Assembly (NCBI GenBank): GCA_016462625.1
Contig: JAEMSV010000027.1
Location: 1-46,328 of the forward strand
Length of the DNA: 46,328 nt
Direction: 5' to 3'
Origin: Solirubrobacteraceae bacterium
GTDB taxonomy: Bacteria; Actinomycetota; Thermoleophilia; Solirubrobacterales; Solirubrobacteraceae
Shown here one piece after another: positions 18,060 to 25,302 of the stretch (positions are counted from its first letter, which is position 1; every line of letters begins with the position of its first letter). The notes under the pieces are model-generated. The model was not told the DNA's origin. It worked only from the letters and a program-made list of their open reading frames with translations, and made no database searches. The translations under genes and the position numbers were made by a program.

Positions 18060-18893
18060 GTGCCCGAGGCGCGCAACCGCGACGTGCGCGTCGCCTACGA
18101 GGAACACGGTCCGGCCGACGGCGAGCCGCTCGTCCTCATCATGGGCCTGGGCGGCGGCCAGCGATCCTGGTGGCGGATGGTCCCGCACCTCGCGGAGACC
18201 CACCGCGTCATCACCGTCGACAACCGCGGGATCGGCGGGACATCGGATCCGCCTCTGACACGCCCGCTGACGATCTCCGACATGGCGCGCGACGTCGTCG
18301 CGGTCCTGGACGATCTGGAGATCGACGCCGCGCACATCCATGGGATGTCGCTGGGCGGCATGATCAGCCAGCGGCTCGGCCTCGATCACCGCGACCGCGT
18401 GCGCTCGCTCGCTCTGGGCTGCACGACGCCGGGGCTCCGGCCGTTCCGCGACCCGCCGCCATGGGCGCTGATGCTCGGCAGCGCGCTGGGCCCCGTCGCG
18501 CCCAAGCGCGCCTGGCGCATCGTCGAGCCGTCCATGTACGCCAGGGCGACCATCGAGCACCGTCACGACCGCATCCGCGAGGATCTCGCCGCCCACGTCG
18601 GCATGCGCGTCGGCCGGCGGACGATCCCCGCGCAGATCGGTGCGGCGAGCAACCACCGGGTCGCCGGCCGCCTGCACGAGCTCGCGGGGCTTCCGGTGAC
18701 CGTGATCCACGGTGACGAGGACCGGCTCATTCCGATCTCGTCCGGGCGCGCGATCGCCGCGCGCATCCCCGGGGCCCGCATGGTCGAGCTCTTCGGGTGC
18801 GGGCACGTGATGCCGACCGACGCCGAGCACGCCTACGTCGACGCGCTGCGCGAGCACCTCGCACGGGCCTCGGCCGAGCCCGTCGCCGCGTAG
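18060..18893 (+). CDS. Alpha/beta hydrolase (copy 1 of a tandem pair)
   Basis: A 277-residue alpha/beta hydrolase. The nucleophile elbow is GMSLGG (S97), the acid is probably the Asp in GDEDRLIP and the base His lies in GCGHVMPTD. The oxyanion region reads IMGLGGGQRSWW. A GTG start 4 nt after the crotonase stop implies co-transcription. It is clearly related to the next gene, sharing IMGLGG, the W..(M/L)(V/L)PH spacing, SLGGM and the VIHG.ED..IP acid loop. Ester or C-C bond hydrolase; substrate unknown. Confidence 0.88.
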   Translation: MPEARNRDVRVAYEEHGPADGEPLVLIMGLGGGQRSWWRMVPHLAETHRVITVDNRGIGGTSDPPLTRPLTISDMARDVVAVLDDLEIDAAHIHGMSLGGMISQRLGLDHRDRVRSLALGCTTPGLRPFRDPPPWALMLGSALGPVAPKRAWRIVEPSMYARATIEHRHDRIREDLAAHVGMRVGRRTIPAQIGAASNHRVAGRLHELAGLPVTVIHGDEDRLIPISSGRAIAARIPGARMVELFGCGHVMPTDAEHAYVDALREHLARASAEPVAA

Positions 18894-18896
18894 CTC

Positions 18897-18902
18897 TACG
18901 CT
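18897..18902 (+). promoter_or_regulatory. -10-like box 6 nt before the second hydrolase
   Basis: TACGCT ends 6 nt before ATG 18909, the arrangement also seen at acpS and csoR. It suggests that the second hydrolase has its own leaderless promoter despite the tandem layout. Confidence 0.45.
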
Positions 18903-18908
18903 GCGGCC

Positions 18909-19739
18909 ATGGCGGTCGCGCGCAACGGCTCGGTCTGGCTGCAGTACCGCGACGAGGGGCCGCGGGCGGCCGAGCCCGTGCTCCACATCATGGGCCTCGG
19001 AGGGAGCGGCCGCGCGTGGTACCGGCTGCTGCCGCACGTCACACCCACGCACCGCGCGCTGACCTTCGATCACCGGGGCACCGGGAACAGCGACCCGGTG
19101 GGACGGCCGCTGCGTATGGGCGACCTCGTCGGCGACGCGCTGGCGGTCCTCGACGCGGCGGGCGAGTCGTCCGCGCACGTCCATGGGGTCTCGCTCGGCG
19201 GGATGGTCGCCCAGCAGCTCGCGTTGGATCACCCCGAGCGGGTGCGTTCGCTCATCCTCAGCGCCACCAGCGCGGGCGGCCTGATCGCGAACGAACCGCC
19301 GTGGCGCCTCCTCGCAGCCGGCGGGATCCGGCCCCTGGTCGGACCCGACCGCGCGTGGGCACTGCTGAACGGTGTGCTGTACAGCGCGCGCACCCGCAAC
19401 GAGTTCCCCGCGCGCATGGCCGAGGACGCGCAGCTGCGGCTCGAGGACGGCAACGACCCGCGCACGGTGCTCGCGCAGCTGGCCGCCGTCGCCCGCCACG
19501 ACACGCGCCGCCGGATCCACGCGCTCGCCCGCCTGCCCGTGACGGTCATCCACGGCGCCGAGGACGTCCTGATCCCCCCGCGGGCCGGGCGGGCGCTCGC
19601 GGCGGCGATTCCGGGAGCGCGGCTGGTGGTCATCGACGACGCGGGCCACCTGCTCGGCACCGACGCCGAGGAGTCGTGGGCTGACGCGGTGCTCACGCAC
19701 CTCGCCCGCGTGACGCTGGAGCAGCGGCTCGCGGTGTAG
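18909..19739 (+). CDS. Alpha/beta hydrolase (copy 2 of a tandem pair)
   Basis: A 276-residue paralogue of the preceding gene. The nucleophile is S95 in GVSLGG, the acid loop is HGAEDVLIPP and the base is in DAGHLLGTD. The lid region (about 125-190) differs most from copy 1, so the substrates may differ. A 15-nt gap separates the two, and a -10-like TACGCT lies within it. It converges on the ABC permease gene, whose last codon abuts the stop. Confidence 0.88.
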   Translation: MAVARNGSVWLQYRDEGPRAAEPVLHIMGLGGSGRAWYRLLPHVTPTHRALTFDHRGTGNSDPVGRPLRMGDLVGDALAVLDAAGESSAHVHGVSLGGMVAQQLALDHPERVRSLILSATSAGGLIANEPPWRLLAAGGIRPLVGPDRAWALLNGVLYSARTRNEFPARMAEDAQLRLEDGNDPRTVLAQLAAVARHDTRRRIHALARLPVTVIHGAEDVLIPPRAGRALAAAIPGARLVVIDDAGHLLGTDAEESWADAVLTHLARVTLEQRLAV

Positions 19740-20513
19740 CTACCGGCCGAGCCGGTGCATCCCGCGCATGGCGAGTGCCCCGAAGAACAGCAGCATCCCG
19801 ACGATCGCGAGTGTCGCGATCGCGATGGCGTCCCAGCTCATCGTCGAGATGAACCCGTCGCGCATGGCGTCGATGACCTGCGTCGTGGGGTTCAGCTTGG
19901 CGACCGTCTGCAGCCACGGGGCGAGGAGCTCCATTGGGGCGTAAGCCGTCGTGAACAGTGCAGCCACGAACGCGACCGCCTGCATGAGCGGCGCGGCCTG
20001 CTGCGTCTGGAAGCGCAGCGCGATGACCGTCCCCCAGCAGGCCATTGTCGCGGCGAAGCCCATCACGAACACGGCGCAGACCACGAGATCGCCGGCGCCG
20101 GGCCACGGCACGCCGAGGGTGAAGGCGACGAGCAGGAGGAAGGACGTCGGCAGGAGACACCGCAGGGATGCGGAGCCCACCAGACCCAGCAGGACGATCG
20201 GCCGCGGCGCGGGGGCGAGCAGGAGCCGGTCGAACCAGCCCCGCTCGATGTCACGGGCAAGGTTGACGCCCGTCGCGGCGCCGGTGAAGCCGGCGCCCTG
20301 GATCAGGCTGACGGGCAGGATGAACTGCGTGAAGTTGGTCGTGCCGTACTCGGGCTGCGTGACCGCCTCACCGAACACGGCGGCCATTCCGAGCAGGAAG
20401 ATCGTCGGCGCGAGGATGCCGGGAATCGACGCGCCGGGGACGCGCAGGATCTCGTTGAGCCCGCGGCGCATCAGCGCCCAGGTCACGCGCAGGTCGGCGG
20501 TCAGCGCGGTCAT
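19740..20513 (-). CDS. ABC-2 type exporter permease (second of two)
   Basis: A 257-residue membrane protein with about six hydrophobic segments and the ABC-2/DrrB-type layout: an N-terminal amphipathic helix, then LAPTIFLLGMAAVFG, ERGWFDRLLLAPAPRPIVL (the coupling loop) and NPTTQVIDAMRDGF near the end. ATG 20513 overlaps the stop of the upstream permease (ATGA). With its partner it probably forms a heterodimeric exporter powered by the ATPase at 21277; drug or lipid export is the usual role, the substrate unknown. Confidence 0.9.
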   Translation of the reverse strand: MTALTADLRVTWALMRRGLNEILRVPGASIPGILAPTIFLLGMAAVFGEAVTQPEYGTTNFTQFILPVSLIQGAGFTGAATGVNLARDIERGWFDRLLLAPAPRPIVLLGLVGSASLRCLLPTSFLLLVAFTLGVPWPGAGDLVVCAVFVMGFAATMACWGTVIALRFQTQQAAPLMQAVAFVAALFTTAYAPMELLAPWLQTVAKLNPTTQVIDAMRDGFISTMSWDAIAIATLAIVGMLLFFGALAMRGMHRLGR

Positions 20514-21280
20514 CGGGCCGCCCGCAGCCGTCCGTGGAGCGCGCGGATCGCGAGCCCGGTGCTCACCAGGGCGATCGCCGCGGCTGCGAGGAATCCCTCG
20601 AGGATGACCTCGGTGTCCCAGCCGAAGGCGATCGGCTGGCGCAGGCCATCCGCTACGAAGCTGATCGGGTTGATCTGCGCGATGACGTCCGCCGGCGAGG
20701 TCATCAGGTCGACCGGGAAGAAGGCGGAGCTGAGGAACAGGAACACGATCACGAGCGGGAAGATCCCCTGGACCGTCGAGGCGCTCCGCGCGCGCAGGGC
20801 GATCAGCACCCCGATGGCGCCGAAGCCGAAGGCGGCGAGCATGCCGAGCGCGATGACCACGATCACGCCGCCCGGTCCGCTCGCCATGCTCGCGCCGAAG
20901 ATCCATCCGATCACCAGGAACCAGACGACCTGGAAGGCGCCGAGGACGCCCGCGGCACCGACCCGGCCCATCACGATCGCCGTCCTCGGGATGGGGGACA
21001 CGACGAGGCGGTCGAAGAACCCGGCCTCGATGTCCAGCGCCATGGCGATCCCCGCCGTCACCCCGCCGATCATCGTCGACTGGCAGATCGCCGCCGCGAG
21101 CTGGAAGTCCAGGAAGCTCTCGACCTCGGGGAACCCGGGGAGCCCGGTCGTGGCCTGCAGGCCGCCGGTGTTCACCGCGAGGAAGAGGCTGGGGAAGACC
21201 ACCAGCGGGGCGAGGAACTGCGGGCGGCGGAAGGCGTTGCGCAGCGAGCGACGCATGAGCGCCCACGACGCGCGGATCAT
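20510..21280 (-). CDS. ABC-2 type exporter permease (first of two)
   Basis: A 256-residue paralogue of the downstream permease with about six transmembrane segments and the matching signature EAGFFDRLVVSPIPRTAIV, plus AQINPISFVADGLRQP near the C-terminus. ATG 21280 overlaps the ATPase stop by 4 nt, so ATPase, permease 1 and permease 2 form one coupled operon. I chose this ATG because the residues encoded before it belong to the ATPase tail in another frame. Confidence 0.9.
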   Translation of the reverse strand: MIRASWALMRRSLRNAFRRPQFLAPLVVFPSLFLAVNTGGLQATTGLPGFPEVESFLDFQLAAAICQSTMIGGVTAGIAMALDIEAGFFDRLVVSPIPRTAIVMGRVGAAGVLGAFQVVWFLVIGWIFGASMASGPGGVIVVIALGMLAAFGFGAIGVLIALRARSASTVQGIFPLVIVFLFLSSAFFPVDLMTSPADVIAQINPISFVADGLRQPIAFGWDTEVILEGFLAAAAIALVSTGLAIRALHGRLRAAR

Positions 21281-22269
21281 GCGGGCTCCGGCTCCGGCTC
21301 CGGCGCGGCCTGGTCGGCGCCCTCGAGATGCTCGCCGGTCTTGGCGAGGAAGACGTCGTCGAGCGACGGCTCCTTGACGTCGAGCGACGCGACGCGCACG
21401 CCGGCCTCGTCCAGGGCTCGGACGATCGGCGCGAGGCTCGCCGAGCCGCCGGGCAGGGCGACCGACAGGTCGCACTCGCCGGTGGGCGGACGGCCGTCGC
21501 CGAATCGCGCCAGGACGTCACGGGCGGCTTCGTGGTGATTGTCCCCCGGGACGAGCGTGACGTCGAGGTGCGGATGCCCGACCTCCGCCTTCAGCGCGGC
21601 GGGCGTGCCCTCCGCCACGATCCGGCCGCTGGCGATGATCCCCACGCGATCGGCGAGCTGGTCGGCCTCCTCGAGGTACTGCGTCGTCAGGAAGACGGTG
21701 GTGCCCTCGTCGCGCAGGCGGCGGACCTCGTCCCACAGCGTGATCCGGGAGGTCGGATCCAGGCCGGTGGTCGGCTCGTCGAGGAACAGGACCTCGGGCT
21801 CGTGGATGAGCGCCATCGCGAGGTCGAGGCGCCGCTGCATCCCGCCCGAGTACGTCCCGACACGGCGTTCGGCAGCGCCGGAGAGGCCGACCCGGTCCAG
21901 CAGGTCATCACCGCGCCCGGCGACCTTCGCGGGCGCGATGCCGTGAAGCGTGGCGGCGAGCTCGAGCATCTCGCGGCCGGTCATGAGCAGGTCGAGCGCG
22001 GCGGCCTGGAGGGCGACGCCGATGCGCTTGCGGACCTCCGCCGGATCCGTGGCCACGTCGAAGCCCGCGACGGTCGCGCGGCCGCCCGTGGGCTGCAGGA
22101 GCGTCACGAGCATGCGCACCGTCGTGGTCTTTCCGGCCCCGTTGGGCCCGAGGAATCCGTAGACCTCTCCCGGCGCGACCGCCAGGTCGATGCCGTCCAC
22201 CGCGCGCAGTCCGGGCCCGCGCCGAGCCGGGTACTCACGCTGCAGGTCGATGGTCTCGATGGCCGGCAC
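21277..22269 (-). CDS. DrrA-like ABC transporter ATP-binding protein
   Basis: About 330 residues. Walker A is GPNGAGKTTT, the signature is YSGGMQRRLDLA, Walker B is LFLDEPTTGLDP and the switch His is replaced, giving FLTTQYLEEADQLADR as in DrrA/NodI exporters. A C-terminal regulatory extension (about 230-310) ends in an EPEPEP tail. The start is uncertain: GTG 22269 puts the protein directly at PAIETIDLQREYP; the frame is open to TTG 22356, but that stretch contains a palindromic operator-like sequence, so I prefer the shorter form. Confidence 0.92.
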   Translation of the reverse strand: MPAIETIDLQREYPARRGPGLRAVDGIDLAVAPGEVYGFLGPNGAGKTTTVRMLVTLLQPTGGRATVAGFDVATDPAEVRKRIGVALQAAALDLLMTGREMLELAATLHGIAPAKVAGRGDDLLDRVGLSGAAERRVGTYSGGMQRRLDLAMALIHEPEVLFLDEPTTGLDPTSRITLWDEVRRLRDEGTTVFLTTQYLEEADQLADRVGIIASGRIVAEGTPAALKAEVGHPHLDVTLVPGDNHHEAARDVLARFGDGRPPTGECDLSVALPGGSASLAPIVRALDEAGVRVASLDVKEPSLDDVFLAKTGEHLEGADQAAPEPEPEPA

Positions 22270-22288
22270 GGCGGGCCACTCTAGTGCT

Positions 22289-22304
22289 TGTTGCGTCTGC
22301 AACA
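22289..22304. promoter_or_regulatory. Operator-like inverted repeat between ABC operon and divergent gene
   Basis: TGTTGCGTCTGCAACA is a perfect inverted repeat with 6-bp arms and a 4-bp spacer, 20 nt upstream of the ATPase start on the minus strand. Further GCAAC half-sites occur at 22310-22314 and downstream. It is a plausible binding site for an unlinked repressor of the TetR or MarR type. Confidence 0.45.
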
Positions 22305-22364
22305 GCTCTGCAACGGCTGTGTCGCAGCGCAACTCGCGCCTCCTGGTGGTGTTCAATCAGACCT

Positions 22365-23015
22365 ATGCAACGTGTTTTGATCGCCATCGGCGCTGCCTTC
22401 GTCCTGCTCGCGGGGGCTGCGAGCCCTGCCTCCGCGAAGCTCGAAGAGCTCGGGGCGATGGAAGCCACCGTCAAGGGCAGCTGCCCCGACAAGGAATGCC
22501 GTGCCATCACCCGCACCACTGCCTACCAGGCGAAGGTGGGGGAGAAGCGCGGCCTCATGACCGTCCCGCGCGACGGCCGCATCGTGGCCTTCACGCTGGC
22601 GCTGGGCAAGCCCGGCCCGAAGCAGGCCGAGTTCTTCACCCAGACGTTCGGCGGCGCCGCACAGGCTGCGCTCGTGATCCTGCGGCCCGGGAAGAAGCTG
22701 AACTACACCGTCGTGGCCAAGGGCCCGATGACGACGCTGACCGACTACTTCGGCCAGGTCGCCCAGTTCCCGCTCGTGAACACGCTCCGGGTGCGCAAGG
22801 ACGACGTTGTCGGCATCACGGTCCCGACCTGGGCCCCGCTGCTCCAGCTCGGCCTCGCCGGCGATACGTCATGGCGCAGCAGCCAGGCCAAGGACGCGTG
22901 TGCGGATACGCAGACGCAGTCTGCGCTCCTGGGCAGCAAGAACGCCGCCCAGTTCGCCTGCCTGTTCCGCAATCAGCGCGTGACCTACTCGGCCACGCTG
23001 ATCAGCACCCCGTAA
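22365..23015 (+). CDS. Secreted protein of unknown function
   Basis: I do not recognise the family. The 216-residue product starts with a classical signal peptide (QRVLIAIGAAFVLLAGAASPASA, cleavage after about residue 24). The mature part is about 190 residues, probably beta-rich, with an even number of Cys in CPDKEC, DACAD and FACLF that could form two disulfides. It has no membrane segment after the signal. ATG 22365 is the only start that gives a signal peptide. It is divergent from the ABC operon and convergent with a lipoprotein gene. Confidence 0.75.
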   Translation: MQRVLIAIGAAFVLLAGAASPASAKLEELGAMEATVKGSCPDKECRAITRTTAYQAKVGEKRGLMTVPRDGRIVAFTLALGKPGPKQAEFFTQTFGGAAQAALVILRPGKKLNYTVVAKGPMTTLTDYFGQVAQFPLVNTLRVRKDDVVGITVPTWAPLLQLGLAGDTSWRSSQAKDACADTQTQSALLGSKNAAQFACLFRNQRVTYSATLISTP

Positions 23016-23018
23016 GAA

Positions 23019-23047
23019 GCGAGAATTCGCGCCAGCGAATTACTCGC
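23019..23047. terminator. Hairpin just after the secreted-protein gene
   Basis: GCGAGAATTCGC (23019-23030), loop GCCA, then GCGAATTACTCGC (23035-23047): paired with one bulge. It starts 4 nt after the stop codon. No T-tract is present, as is common in high-GC actinobacteria. A second hairpin follows immediately. Confidence 0.5.
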
Positions 23048-23048
23048 G

Positions 23049-23082
23049 GCTGAATCCCGGCGCTCTGCGCCGGCGATTCAGC
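23049..23082. terminator. Strong hairpin shared by convergent genes
   Basis: Arms at 23049-23063 (GCTGAATCCCGGCGC) and 23067-23082 pair along 15 bp with one bulged C and a 3-nt loop. The stop codon of the minus-strand lipoprotein gene (23078-23080) lies inside the right arm. It could end transcription from both sides. Confidence 0.55.
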
Positions 23083-23506
23083 AGGCCCCAGGGTTCTGGT
23101 CGCAGAAGTCGCTGAACTCCGCGCCGCCCTGACCGTCGGTCGTCTGCTGCTGTTGCTGCTGGCCGGTCTGCGGGGTGGCGCCGCCCTGGCCGTCGCCGGT
23201 CTGCGGCGTCGCGGCGGCAGGGGGCGTCGCAGCGGCGCCCCCGGAGCTGTCCGAGGCCGCGCCGGAGCTTGCGCCCGTGTCGGCGCTGGCGTCGGGCGTC
23301 GTGGAGGTGTCGGTCGTCGACGTGGTGGACGTCGTCGTGTCCGTGTCCGCAGTCGTGCTCGCCTGCGGGACCTCGCCGTTGGGCGGGACGATGTCGGGCG
23401 TCGACTTCGGCTGGGGTGCAGCCGTGTCGCTGCCGCCGCCGCAGCCGGCGAAGCCGCCGGCCGCCAGGGCCAGGCACGCGAGCAGGACCAGCGGGCGCCG
23501 GACCAC
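23078..23506 (-). CDS. Putative lipoprotein with Ser/Thr/Gln-rich linker
   Basis: A 142-residue protein beginning VVRRPLVLLACLALAAGGFAGC, a signal peptide with lipobox FAGC; the lipidated Cys is near residue 22. The rest is low-complexity: a T/S/D-rich stretch, A/P/G repeats, a PQTG(D/Q) repeat and a run of six Gln, ending FCDQNPGAC with two Cys. This looks like a flexible surface protein. GTG 23506 is selected because GAGG lies 7 nt upstream and because it gives a normal lipoprotein signal; it is 8 nt after the previous gene. Function unknown. Confidence 0.7.
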   Translation of the reverse strand: MVRRPLVLLACLALAAGGFAGCGGGSDTAAPQPKSTPDIVPPNGEVPQASTTADTDTTTSTTSTTDTSTTPDASADTGASSGAASDSSGGAAATPPAAATPQTGDGQGGATPQTGQQQQQQTTDGQGGAEFSDFCDQNPGAC

Positions 23507-23514
23507 GGCGGGCC

Positions 23515-23787
23515 TCAGCTCTGCTCGAGCGGGGGGAGACGACGCCCGGTGATCGGGTCGTCGTTCAGGTCCTTGGGGATCATCTGCCCGGTGTAGGGCG
23601 AGATCCGCAGGTTCTCGACGGTCCATGGAAGCTTGGACTTCGACGGAGCCAGGGGAAGCACCTTCCCGACGACCTGAAGCTCCTCGCCCGTGGCACGGTC
23701 GGTGTAGACGATGCCGGGCTGGGCCTCGATGATGATCTCGCGGCCCGTGGAGGGGGTCCGCATGCGGTAACGCTGCTTCTCGCTCAC
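23515..23787 (-). CDS. Small conserved-looking hypothetical protein
   Basis: About 90 residues, beginning VSEKQRYRMRTPSTGREII. It is hydrophilic, with no signal or membrane segment. The segment reading VGKVLPLAPSKSKLPWTVENLRISPYTGQ is distinctive, but I cannot assign a family. The frame is open to 23871, yet GTG 23787 is preferred because the upstream part looks non-coding and faces a divergent promoter region. It lies 8 nt upstream of the lipoprotein gene, so they may be co-transcribed. Confidence 0.6.
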   Translation of the reverse strand: MSEKQRYRMRTPSTGREIIIEAQPGIVYTDRATGEELQVVGKVLPLAPSKSKLPWTVENLRISPYTGQMIPKDLNDDPITGRRLPPLEQS

Positions 23788-23865
23788 GGCGTGCACATTA
23801 ACGGATGCACGGGCGGTCCGGTCGTGTGCTTCGCGCGACATTTGCCGAGAACTCCAGGTTGCAGG

Positions 23866-23896
23866 TTGCACAAGGGTCCGGTTCCTCGGATAGATT
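23866..23896 (+). promoter_or_regulatory. Predicted promoter of the cytochrome-cupredoxin gene
   Basis: TTGCAC (23866-23871), 19 nt, TAGATT (23891-23896), then 8 nt to ATG 23905. The spacer is slightly long. An overlapping TTGCAG lies at 23859-23864. The short leader suggests a leaderless transcript. Confidence 0.45.
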
Positions 23897-23904
23897 CTCG
23901 CGTC

Positions 23905-24651
23905 ATGTGGAACCGTCTCGGGGAGAGAGGTGGCCCAGGCCTGCTGGCCGTGGGCGCGAGCATGCTCGCGCTCGGTCTGTCGGCCTGCGGCTCAGGAGGG
24001 GACGAGCCGGCTGATCTCGTCGCCGGAAAGCAAGTCTTCGTCGCGAAATGCGGCGCCTGCCACGAGCTGGCACGCGCCGGCACGAAGGGCACGACGGGGC
24101 CGAATCTGGACGCAGCGTTCCAGCAGGCGCTCGCTGACGGCATGAGCCGCGGCACGGTCCGCGGGGTCGTCTACGGCCAGATCGGCCATCCCGCGACGGT
24201 CGCCAAGGACAGCCCGGCGTACATGCCGGCAAAGCTCGTCGAGGGCCGCGCCGCCACGAACGTCGCCGCGTACGTCGCCGAGGTGGCCGCGAAGGGCGGC
24301 AAGGACACCGGCGTCCTCGCCACCGCCGTCAAGGCGGCCGGCGCGGGCAAGCCCGCTGTCGCCAAGGACGGGGTGCTGTCGATCCCGGCCGATCCCACGG
24401 GCCAGCTCGCGTACGTGACCAAGGAAGCCAGCGCGCCCCCGGGCCCGCTGGAGATCCAGAGCAAGAACGACGCGTCGATCGAGCACGACATCGCCCTCGA
24501 GGGCAATGGCGTCTCGGAGAAGGGCGAGACGGTCAAGGACGGCGGCGTCTCGAAGCTCGAGGTCGACGTCGACGCCGGCGAGTACACCTACTTCTGCACG
24601 CTCCCCGGCCACCGCGCCGGTGGGATGGAGGGCACGCTCACCGTCAAGTGA
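23905..24651 (+). CDS. Lipoprotein with fused cytochrome c and cupredoxin domains
   Basis: A 248-residue predicted lipoprotein with lipobox LSAC (C28). Residues about 36-125 form a class I cytochrome c: heme motif CGACH (49-53), with a candidate axial Met in SPAYMPAKL. Residues about 155-248 form a plastocyanin/azurin-like domain with the four type 1 copper ligands: the His of EHDIAL, then Cys, His and Met in FCTLPGHRAGGM. One polypeptide thus carries two electron carriers outside the membrane. About 4 kb away lies the caa3 oxidase, whose natural donors are such proteins, so an electron-delivery role is a reasonable inference. The partner oxidase is not shown. Confidence 0.85.
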   Translation: MWNRLGERGGPGLLAVGASMLALGLSACGSGGDEPADLVAGKQVFVAKCGACHELARAGTKGTTGPNLDAAFQQALADGMSRGTVRGVVYGQIGHPATVAKDSPAYMPAKLVEGRAATNVAAYVAEVAAKGGKDTGVLATAVKAAGAGKPAVAKDGVLSIPADPTGQLAYVTKEASAPPGPLEIQSKNDASIEHDIALEGNGVSEKGETVKDGGVSKLEVDVDAGEYTYFCTLPGHRAGGMEGTLTVK

Positions 24652-24655
24652 GCGT

Positions 24656-24704
24656 GGGGTGTGCGACTTGAGCGACGGAATCCGTCGCTCAAATCCCACA
24701 CCCC
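24656..24704. terminator. Bidirectional terminator-like hairpin
   Basis: The outer arms GGGGTGTG (24656-24663) and CACACCCC (24697-24704) pair, as do the inner arms TTGAGCGACGGA (24668-24679) and TCCGTCGCTCAA (24681-24692), with small internal loops. It fills the gap between two convergent genes, 4 nt from each stop codon. Confidence 0.65.
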
Positions 24705-24708
24705 TTGA

Positions 24709-25173
24709 TCAGCGTCCGATGACGCGCTTCACCGCGTCGCGGGCGGTGCGCAGGGGGTCCCAGGGCTCGACGTCTTGCATCTCGGGGCGCTCACGAACCC
24801 GAGGCCACGGTCCCAGCCCCGCGCCGTCCGCCGCGGCGGCGAGCAGCGCCAGCTGACCCTGTGCCTCGGCGGGGTACGCCTCGAGCGGCGGGACGGCATG
24901 GATCTCCCGGAGTTGGAGGCCCAGGTCCCGGCCCGTTCTCTCTTCGAAGGCCCAGCGCGCGGTGTCGGCGTCGGCACCGCGCCGGCCAACGAGGATCCAG
25001 TAGCGGGCGGCGGCGGGGTGGTCGCCCATGCCCCAGAGCACGTCGCCGAGGAGGTTGAGGACCGCCGCGTCGTGTGGAGATGTCCGCAGCGCGCCCTGGA
25101 GCCGGTCGCGAGCTTTCCACGGCCGGCCGTTGGCCAGGTCGGCTCGCGCGCGTTCGATGACCGGGCGGGACAC
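24709..25173 (-). CDS. DUF6584-like small helical protein
   Basis: A 154-residue protein whose N-terminal half (ARADLANGRPWKARDRLQGAL, then a GDVLWGMGDHPAAARYW motif) reads like a pair of TPR-type helices. From memory this resembles the actinobacterial DUF6584 family; the assignment needs a profile search. The C-terminal part is not recognisable. GTG 25173 gives a start directly before the helix pair. It is 10 nt downstream of the micropeptide that ends oxidase cluster A and could be transcribed with it. Confidence 0.65.
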   Translation of the reverse strand: MSRPVIERARADLANGRPWKARDRLQGALRTSPHDAAVLNLLGDVLWGMGDHPAAARYWILVGRRGADADTARWAFEERTGRDLGLQLREIHAVPPLEAYPAEAQGQLALLAAAADGAGLGPWPRVRERPEMQDVEPWDPLRTARDAVKRVIGR

Positions 25174-25183
25174 ACCCGCGACG

Positions 25184-25294
25184 CTAGAAGATCAGCCGGA
25201 ACAGCAGCACGACCGCGACGATCACGCCGAACACGGCGACCGTGCGGAGGAGGAAGCCGAACGCGGCTTCCTCCGATTCCCAAGGGGCGCGCAC
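25184..25294 (-). CDS. 36-residue single-span membrane peptide at the end of the caa3 cluster
   Basis: GTG 25294 to TAG gives 36 residues: a charged N-terminus (RAPWESEEAAFG) followed by one continuous hydrophobic helix (about residues 14-36) ending LLFRLIF. It begins 8 nt after the subunit III stop on the same strand and fills an otherwise empty gap. Small one-helix subunits of this size exist in heme-copper oxidases (for example the 34-residue subunit IIa of Thermus ba3), so an oxidase subunit or assembly peptide is plausible. No clear ribosome-binding site is seen; the existence of the protein is inferred. Confidence 0.55.
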   Translation of the reverse strand: MRAPWESEEAAFGFLLRTVAVFGVIVAVVLLFRLIF

Positions 25295-25302
25295 CGTCGT
25301 CG

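Noticed and set aside
18015..19700. 561-codon minus-strand frame across the hydrolase pair
   Set aside because: It is antisense to two genes with clear catalytic triads and contains only low-information Arg/Val/Asp-rich sequence.
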